DNA of 64,000 nt from the NCBI RefSeq assembly GCF_001190925.1, contig NZ_CP011072.1:1488001-1552000 (forward strand), read 5' to 3'. Below are positions 58,716 through 64,000 of this stretch, piece by piece; the stretch's first letter is position 1, and each line of letters starts with the position of its first letter. The notes under the pieces were generated by a model, which did not search any database, was not told the origin of the DNA, and worked only from the letters and a program-made list of their open reading frames with translations. Source of the DNA: Azoarcus sp. CIB (lineage in GTDB: Bacteria; Pseudomonadota; Gammaproteobacteria; Burkholderiales; Rhodocyclaceae). Made by a program: the position numbers and the translations under genes.

Positions 58716-58807
58716 GGCGCACTCCTTTTTAGCGGCTTCGCCGAACTCGCAGGGCCGCGAGCTGGATCGACTCCCCTCGCCCGTCAGGTGGGCGAACCAT
58801 TGTGTGT

Positions 58808-58838
58808 ACTATAAAAGAATGACATGCGCATTTGTCTA
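58808..58838 (-). promoter_or_regulatory. Candidate promoter of the MoxR/MetK-like operon
   Basis: On the minus strand TAGACA (58838-58833) and TATAGT (58813-58808) are one mismatch each from consensus but 19 bases apart. Between them lies the palindrome ATGCGCAT. Transcription would start near 58800, about 85 bases before the leader frame. Confidence 0.5.
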
Positions 58839-58912
58839 TGCTCAGCCAGAGTGTGTTAATCCGGGTCATGACAGAAGAACTCCGTGCGATCCACGCGATC
58901 TCCTCCCGTTGA

Positions 58913-59692
58913 TCACACGAGCATACCGGCTTCCTGATAGAGATGGGTAAGCACCTCACGCATGTCATGGGGCAGACGCGCCCATCCCTGATCGGCGATG
59001 TCATCGGGAATGCCGAAGAGGGCTTCGGCGACGCCTCCGGCAATCGCCGCCACCGTGTCGCTGTCGCCACCAATCGAGATGGAATTGCGGATCGCATCCT
59101 CGAAGCCGGTGGCGGTCAGCGCGCAAACCAGCGCCTGCGGGACGGTCTCCTGGCACGTTTCATTGAAACGGTAATCCGGGCGGATCTCATCGACGCTGCG
59201 CTCGAGGTCGTAGCCGAAACGTTCGGTGACCGCGATGCGAATGTTGTGTGGCGTCACCCGCTGGCGTGCGAGAAAGATTGCCAAGGAGGTGGCCTGCGCA
59301 CCCTTGATCCCCTCCGGGTGGTTGTGCGTTGCGGCGGTGACCTTGTGCGCCAGAGCGAGCGCCGACTCCACGCTGTCGGCGAGCAGTCCGGCCGGGGCCA
59401 CCCGCATAGCCGCGCCATTGCCGTAGCTGCCGTAGGGCGCCATGTCGTCGGAGGCGAGCCAGAGCGCGAAGCGTTGCCCCCATCCGCCATTCTCCCAATA
59501 GCGGCGCCCCCAGTCCTTCAGCGCTTCGGCGGGATCACGGTCGTGGATGAGGGCGTCGGCCACCGCAATCGTGCACACCGTGTCGTCGGTGTAGAAGGCG
59601 TTCTCATGAAAGAGGGGCTGGAAGTTCTTTGCGCGGAAATTATGGAACTCGAATACCGAGCCCACGATGTCGCCGATGATGGCACCGAGCAT
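58913..59692 (-). CDS. ADP-ribosylglycohydrolase family protein
   Basis: 259 residues starting MLGAIIGDIVGSVFEF. The family's magnesium sites are present: YTDDTV (residues 34-39) and near the C-terminus SIGGDSDTVAAIAGG. Enzymes of this DraG/ARH fold remove ADP-ribose from proteins, nucleic acids or small molecules. It lies upstream of the MoxR/MetK-like operon on the same strand, 250 bases before it, and may reverse an ADP-ribosyl mark used by an adjacent system. No ADP-ribosyltransferase is visible in the window. Confidence 0.9.
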   Translation of the reverse strand: MLGAIIGDIVGSVFEFHNFRAKNFQPLFHENAFYTDDTVCTIAVADALIHDRDPAEALKDWGRRYWENGGWGQRFALWLASDDMAPYGSYGNGAAMRVAPAGLLADSVESALALAHKVTAATHNHPEGIKGAQATSLAIFLARQRVTPHNIRIAVTERFGYDLERSVDEIRPDYRFNETCQETVPQALVCALTATGFEDAIRNSISIGGDSDTVAAIAGGVAEALFGIPDDIADQGWARLPHDMREVLTHLYQEAGMLV

Positions 59693-59818
59693 GTCGGATT
59701 CCTCTCAGTTGCGGTTGATGCGTTGTGTGCGATGACCCACCGTGGCCGCGGTTCGCCGGTGGCGAACACGACGTTGATGTCGAGGGCGCGCGTCGTCCGG
59801 GCGCATTGACAGCATTAT

Positions 59819-59857
59819 CCTGCTGTAATGGCTCAATGGATGAGCCGCTACAGCAGG
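59819..59857 (-). repeat. Hairpin between the VWA gene and the ADP-ribosylglycohydrolase gene
   Basis: CCTGCTGTA pairs with TACAGCAGG, and after a two-base mismatch an inner GGCTC pairs with GAGCC around a 7-base loop. It lies just past the stop of the VWA gene but lacks a T-run, so it may slow or process the transcript rather than end it. Confidence 0.5.
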
Positions 59858-59904
59858 GACGGGGCGAATCGCCGGGCGCGGATGGCGATGCGTCGATTCA
59901 ATTC

Positions 59905-61266
59905 CTACATTTGGTCGTCCTCGGGACGCTGTTCGAACTGTGCCTTGCCCTGTGCACGCTTGCGCCGCAGGAAACTCGGCGCCGCCGCCTCGGTGGCCAT
60001 GTCGAAATGCAGTTCGTCCTTGGCTGAGACCCGCGCTGCCATCCTGCGGCTCGAGTACATCGCCTCCTTGCGGAAGCGTGCGATGTCCATCTCGCTGGCG
60101 AGATCGGCGATCGCGTCGAGGACCTCCATGACCCACGGATGGTCGGCGAAGCGCTTGCGGCCTTCGGCAAGCATCTTGTGGATCGTCTCCCAGTCGCCAC
60201 GCTCGGCGGCCGCCCGCGCTTCGGCCAGGAACTCGCCCGCCTCAAGTTCGGTGAGCCGCGCGACGACCCGCGGATCGGTGAGCAGCGTGTCCCAGGCCTG
60301 CGGCGACAGCACCTTGCTCACCAACGTAGCGTCCGCCATGGCGATCGGCAGCCCGTCCGGTGTGCTCGCCGTGACACCGGCCTGCAGGAGGACATTGCCG
60401 GACTCGAGCGCCAGTGCGGCCGGAATCTCGAGTTCGACCAGCGCCCACGCTTCCGCACCATACGGCACGTCGGGTAGACGGATGAGCGGGAAGCCTTCGC
60501 GCTCATCCACCATGTAGTCGTTGAGCAGCCGGATGCCCACCCCGGTCGGCGCCGACAAGGCGAGGCGCACGTGACGCGCGTACAGGCTGGAGATGAAATC
60601 GAACTCCTCGGTGAAGGGCTCGAAAAGATCCGCTGCGGTGTCGCCGTAGTAGTGATTGCCCCCACCGCGCCGGCCCATCTCGACCATCAGGTCCTCGTTG
60701 AAGTCGCTGCCCAGTCCGTACGTAGAGGTGGTCACGCCCTTTTCGGCGGCTTGGGCGCAGAACGCGGCGATTTCTGCGGACGCCAGAATTTCGCCGGCAT
60801 TGGCGTTGCCGTCCGAGAGGAGGATCACCCGGGCCAGGGCAGCGCTTGCGGCGGTGTCGAGAAGCGTGGTGACGCCGGCCCTCCAGCCGCCGTAGAGGTC
60901 GGTCGTGCCGCCGGAACGGATCTGAGCGAGGGCTGTGTGGAGCGCGCTTCGATTGCCCACCGGTTTGGCCGGCACCAGGGTTTTGACCTTGTCATCAAAG
61001 ATGACGAGTGAGGCGATGTCCGTCGGGTCGAGGCGATCGATGATGTGGCGCGCGCAGCGCACCGCCTGCATGAGCGGTTCGCCCGACATCGATCCGGAGC
61101 GGTCGATCACGAGCGACAGGTGATAGGGCTTACGGGGTGCCGAGCGGGTCGGATCGGCGTCGGGCGCCTGCACGCGCACCAGCACGGGCAGCTTCTGCGC
61201 CATGCCATTGATGAGGGCCGGCTTGAGAGGGGTGATCAGAATCTGCGGAATGGTGTTATTTGTCAT
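59905..61266 (-). CDS. VWA-domain protein
   Basis: 453 residues from ATG 61266, preceded by GGGAG; the frame is open 69 bases earlier. A VWA domain occupies about 45-220 with the MIDAS motif VIDRSGSMSG and RSGGTTDLYGG. A beta-rich region follows (LALSAPTGVGIRLLNDYMV), then a helical C-terminus with a charged end. No signal peptide or membrane segment is seen, so it is cytosolic. It resembles metal-dependent adhesion VWA proteins that act with ATPases; the MoxR protein downstream is a possible partner. Confidence 0.83.
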   Translation of the reverse strand: MTNNTIPQILITPLKPALINGMAQKLPVLVRVQAPDADPTRSAPRKPYHLSLVIDRSGSMSGEPLMQAVRCARHIIDRLDPTDIASLVIFDDKVKTLVPAKPVGNRSALHTALAQIRSGGTTDLYGGWRAGVTTLLDTAASAALARVILLSDGNANAGEILASAEIAAFCAQAAEKGVTTSTYGLGSDFNEDLMVEMGRRGGGNHYYGDTAADLFEPFTEEFDFISSLYARHVRLALSAPTGVGIRLLNDYMVDEREGFPLIRLPDVPYGAEAWALVELEIPAALALESGNVLLQAGVTASTPDGLPIAMADATLVSKVLSPQAWDTLLTDPRVVARLTELEAGEFLAEARAAAERGDWETIHKMLAEGRKRFADHPWVMEVLDAIADLASEMDIARFRKEAMYSSRRMAARVSAKDELHFDMATEAAAPSFLRRKRAQGKAQFEQRPEDDQM

Positions 61267-61326
61267 TTCGTCATCTCCCATTCTGCCGGCGCCATCGCCA
61301 GCACTGGGTGGGACGATAGCGGGCGG

Positions 61327-61347
61327 CAGGCTCATAGGGTGAGCCTG
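61327..61347. repeat. Palindromic repeat, copy 1 (CAGGCTCA...TGAGCCTG)
   Basis: An 8-base arm CAGGCTCA and its complement TGAGCCTG around a 5-base centre. A near-identical palindrome lies 129 bases further on. Both are in the divergent region between the VWA gene and the plus-strand gene at 61577, so they may be a pair of operators. Confidence 0.6.
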
Positions 61348-61455
61348 GCGATACGAGTACCGCTAAACCGAGCGCCCCCCGTTCGCGGTGACGGCGATTC
61401 ACTCCGCCATCCTTTCCGCTCCAGCCCGAGCGTCCGCGGTGCGACGGTGTCAGTA

Positions 61456-61476
61456 CAGGCTCATCCCATGAGCCTG
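61456..61476. repeat. Palindromic repeat, copy 2 (CAGGCTCAT...ATGAGCCTG)
   Basis: A 9-base arm CAGGCTCAT and its complement ATGAGCCTG around CCC. Same arms as copy 1. The rest of this 310-base intergenic region (61267-61576) shows no gene. Confidence 0.6.
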
Positions 61477-61576
61477 TCGCTGGTCACAATGGATTTGCCT
61501 ACCCACGGGCGAGGGGGATTTGATCCGGATGGCGTCCCCTGCCATGTCGGCAAAGACGCTAAAGAGGAGAAGCCAG

Positions 61577-61969
61577 ATGCTGCGCGAAGAATGGAAATTC
61601 GATTACACCACTGACCAACTGGGGGAGGCCGCGCAGGGCAAGCTGCGCTTTCACGAGGAGCGCCTCGCTTTCTGGCAGCAGAAGCGCAAGTCGGTGATGG
61701 ACACCATCCGCGCCGAGGGGCTCGAGGTTGATGAGAAGATTGCCACCGCCTACAACAATCCCAAGGCGCGCGACTGGCATCGGGGTGCGCAGGTGATGGT
61801 GCGCAACGACCTGCAGAAGGATCTCGACGAGTGCCTGGAGAAGCTCGAATGGCACACCGCGCGGCGAGATGAGTACGACGGCTGGCACCAGTTTCTGCGC
61901 GCCCAGACGGGCAAGGTGCAGCAGCTCGACATCAACGACTGGCTGTTCTTCTTTGGGCGAAGCAACTGA
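61577..61969 (+). CDS. Hypothetical helical protein
   Basis: 130 residues from ATG 61577 with GAGGAG about 9 bases upstream. Starts MLREEWKFDYTTDQLGEAAQGKLRFHEERLAFWQQKRKSVMD and is almost entirely charged helix, probably coiled coil, ending WLFFFGRSN. No family is recognised. It is the first plus-strand gene after the long minus-strand defence block and shares its strand with the small gene and GTPase that follow. Confidence 0.7.
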   Translation: MLREEWKFDYTTDQLGEAAQGKLRFHEERLAFWQQKRKSVMDTIRAEGLEVDEKIATAYNNPKARDWHRGAQVMVRNDLQKDLDECLEKLEWHTARRDEYDGWHQFLRAQTGKVQQLDINDWLFFFGRSN

Positions 61970-62018
61970 CGTGGGCCGGCGCAGCCTATGACGTCTCCTG
62001 CGCGAGGATCGGGACATC

Positions 62019-62180
62019 ATGGCGGCACTCCGCACCGTGATCATCGAGGGGGATTGTCCCGGCAGTTCCTACCTCGCCGCCGAGCTTCACCTGCCGATGC
62101 ATGAAGCCAACCAGATTGCGGCCGGGCGCGGCTGGGCCATGCGCTTCATCGATGAAGGCGCGCTCCTGCCGAACAGTTAG
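62019..62180 (+). CDS. Small hypothetical protein, 53 residues
   Basis: ATG 62019 with a GAGGATCGGGA ribosome-site-like stretch gives MAALRTVIIEGDCPGSSYLA and ends WAMRFIDEGALLPNS. Composition is protein-like (acidic, with a plausible beta start). It lies 49 bp after the helical protein and may be cotranscribed with it. No known family. Confidence 0.5.
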   Translation: MAALRTVIIEGDCPGSSYLAAELHLPMHEANQIAAGRGWAMRFIDEGALLPNS

Positions 62181-62404
62181 CCGCTGCTTTAGCGGCGACA
62201 TCAATGGCCCAATTTTTAGGGGCCTGAGTTAATACGCCACGGCTGGCAATCCGCGGAAGTGTAATATCCGAAATGCAAGAACGGCGAACAATGCTGGCGC
62301 AGATGCAGGGCTCCTTTCGCCAACCGCCCTGCCGTCAATGTCATCTTGTACAAGTGCGCTACGACTCGCAGACAAACATGGAAACTCGTGACGGGAAACA
62401 GAAC

Positions 62405-64000
62405 ATGGATACGCGTGAACGTATTGCGAAAATCCTCGAGCACCGACGAGCTCGGCTGCCGGCAGTGCAAGCAGCGATTGGTCATTGGGAGGAAGTGAAC
62501 CAGGGGATCCGGCAGCTAAGCGCCGCCGTGGAAGAACTGCAGGCTCATCCGCGCACGTCCGATGAGATCCGCTCGTCGCTCCAGTCTTTTGACGCGACCG
62601 CGTTGCACACGCGCGTGACGGAAGCGATCAGGCAGCTACACTTGCTAGCCGGGCGTTTTTCGCGAGACACCATTAATATTGGGGTCAGCGGGCGAGCCCG
62701 GGTGGGTAAGAGCACGCTGCTGCAAAAGTTGTCTGGCCTCACTGACCAGCAGATCCCGACTGGGTCAGGCCTGCCGGTTACAGCGGTGCGCAGCCGCATT
62801 GTGCACTCCAGCGCGAATGCGCACGCCCGCCTGACGCTGCACAGCTTCGAGTCGTTTCGCGACGAGGTGATCGCGCCGTACCATGCTGAACTCGGCATCG
62901 CCCAGTTGCCGCAGAGCATCTCCGATTTCAGATCCTTTTCCTATCCGCGTTCGGAAAGGGAGCTCGCATCGGAACTGCAAGAGCGTCACAGCAGCATCAC
63001 CGTTCTCCGTCGCTTGCGCGAAATGCAGCAGTCGCTGTGGTCCTACGAAAAGGACCTTTCGGGTGGCGAGCGTACGATCGGACTCGACGAACTGCGCCCC
63101 TATGTTGCCTATCCACGCAGGGAGGAGGCGGGCTCGTCCGACTGTTCCCGCCCCTACCTGGCGGTGCGGGACGTGCGCATCGAATGTCGATTCCCTCATA
63201 CGCAGGTCGAGCATCTGGGCATCATTGACCTTCCAGGCTTGGGCGAGGTAGCAGCCAATGCGGAAGAACACCACCTTAACGGTCTGAAGAACGACGTGGA
63301 TGCCGTGGTGATGGTCAAGCGCCCGGTGGAGGGCATGGCGTACTGGACGCGGGAGGACGCGAATGCCGTGAATCTGCTGGATCGGGCGCGCGGCTATGTG
63401 AGCCAACGTCGCGACTTCGTGGCGCTGCTCATCAACCACGGATCTGAGGATGCCCCTAGGGTGGATGCTCTACGCGACGACATTCTGCGCCAGGTCAACG
63501 ATGGCAAAGATGGAGCGCACTTTCGCGTACTGGAGGCTGACGCGACGGATGCTAAGGCCGTCGCCGACAGGGTACTGGAACCGCTGTTGGCGCACTTGGC
63601 CGAACGGCTGCCGGCGATGGACGAGGAGATCCTGGTTGGTACGCGGAAGGCGTGCCTCACTGAATCGCAAAGTATCCGTGGCGTGCTCAACGGACTGCAA
63701 GCTCCTTTGGCGGCAAAGAGGTTGGGCGACATCAGCGGGATTGAGGATTTGCAACGCCGGAGCGAGGAACTGCGCAAGGACCTGGCGGCGGCGCTGCAAG
63801 GTTTGGTGTGCGATCTTCGCGACGCATCCCGATCCGGCGAAGAGGATCCGGAATTCATGACGGCATTGGAGACTGCCTACCAGGAGACCCTCTGCTGGAT
63901 CGAAGATGGGTTCGGTCTAAACCGGGAGAACTGGTGCAATATTGCGCTGCGGCAAATGCGAGTGGACCGATTCAGTCAGGCATTCGCAGGGCATGAGCTC
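62405..64000 (+). CDS. Dynamin-like large GTPase (N-terminal part, runs off the window)
   Basis: 532 residues are visible from ATG 62405 and the frame continues. A helical lead-in (residues 1-88) precedes the G1 P-loop GRARVGKST (96-104). A candidate G2 threonine follows and G3 is IIDLPGLGE (D275). A G4-like LLINHGSED and a helical bundle come after. The spacing and helical flanks suit a dynamin-superfamily or similar large GTPase rather than a small Ras-like one. Bacterial dynamins act on membranes and some protect against phage. The role here is inferred from the island. Confidence 0.75.
   Translation, partial: MDTRERIAKILEHRRARLPAVQAAIGHWEEVNQGIRQLSAAVEELQAHPRTSDEIRSSLQSFDATALHTRVTEAIRQLHLLAGRFSRDTINIGVSGRARVGKSTLLQKLSGLTDQQIPTGSGLPVTAVRSRIVHSSANAHARLTLHSFESFRDEVIAPYHAELGIAQLPQSISDFRSFSYPRSERELASELQERHSSITVLRRLREMQQSLWSYEKDLSGGERTIGLDELRPYVAYPRREEAGSSDCSRPYLAVRDVRIECRFPHTQVEHLGIIDLPGLGEVAANAEEHHLNGLKNDVDAVVMVKRPVEGMAYWTREDANAVNLLDRARGYVSQRRDFVALLINHGSEDAPRVDALRDDILRQVNDGKDGAHFRVLEADATDAKAVADRVLEPLLAHLAERLPAMDEEILVGTRKACLTESQSIRGVLNGLQAPLAAKRLGDISGIEDLQRRSEELRKDLAAALQGLVCDLRDASRSGEEDPEFMTALETAYQETLCWIEDGFGLNRENWCNIALRQMRVDRFSQAFAGHEL

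Noticed and set aside
59819-59857. Integron-type attC site
   Set aside because: The hairpin lacks the RYYYAAC/GTTRRRY core boxes and there is no integron integrase or cassette row.
62181-62230. Terminator after the 53-residue gene (two short hairpins)
   Set aside because: The stems are only 5-6 bp and no proper T-run follows.
58000-64000. Right-hand attachment site of the island
   Set aside because: No copy of the tRNA-Ser 3' end was noticed. My reading is by eye, so a degenerate copy could have been missed.

Overview
The window reads as high-GC betaproteobacterial chromosome, most likely Rhodocyclales (an Azoarcus/Thauera/Aromatoleum-like denitrifier). This rests on a complete nitric oxide reductase cluster, a class I fumarase, an acetate-activation cluster and the overall gene style. 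The genus is inferred, not proven.

Bases 1-21650 are ordinary core genome. The minus-strand nor locus (norC-norB, then norE-norF-norQ-membrane protein-polyferredoxin-norD) carries FNR/DNR-type boxes and a UUCG-loop terminator that separates norCB from the accessory genes. Next come an outer-membrane protein, a DUF6502/DUF5666 pair with extreme peptide repeats, and fumarase. A plus-strand acetate module follows: acsA, a small membrane protein, an SLC5-fused sensor kinase, a lone CheY-like receiver, a membrane sensor fused to a DnaQ-type exonuclease, and a second Na+/solute symporter. It ends in tRNA-Ser(GGA).

From 21651 to the end of the window is an accessory defence island that starts with a tyrosine integrase directly downstream of tRNA-Ser. 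A single orphan type I-E-like CRISPR repeat and a 52-bp perfect palindrome follow the integrase. Then, nearly all on the minus strand: (1) a Wadjet (JetABCD) plasmid-defence operon with a translationally coupled fifth gene encoding a PD-(D/E)XK nuclease; (2) a ten-gene BREX type 3 operon led by a BrxR-like WYL regulator, with a RecQ-phosphoribosyltransferase helicase, a DprA-like protein and an extra zincin-HicA-like gene besides brxF, brxC, pglX, brxHII, pglZ and brxA; (3) a WYL regulator beside a tightly overlapped operon of an unknown protein, a MoxR AAA+ ATPase, a second unknown, a zincin/VWA protein and a truncated S-adenosylmethionine-synthetase-like enzyme; (4) an ADP-ribosylglycohydrolase, a VWA protein, small unknown proteins and the first two thirds or so of a dynamin-like GTPase that runs off the window.

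The best candidates for something undescribed are the MoxR/zincin-VWA/MetK-like operon, the zincin-HicA protein inside BREX, and the nuclease attached to Wadjet. The right end of the island was not found. I saw no second copy of the tRNA 3' end, so the island probably extends past base 64000.
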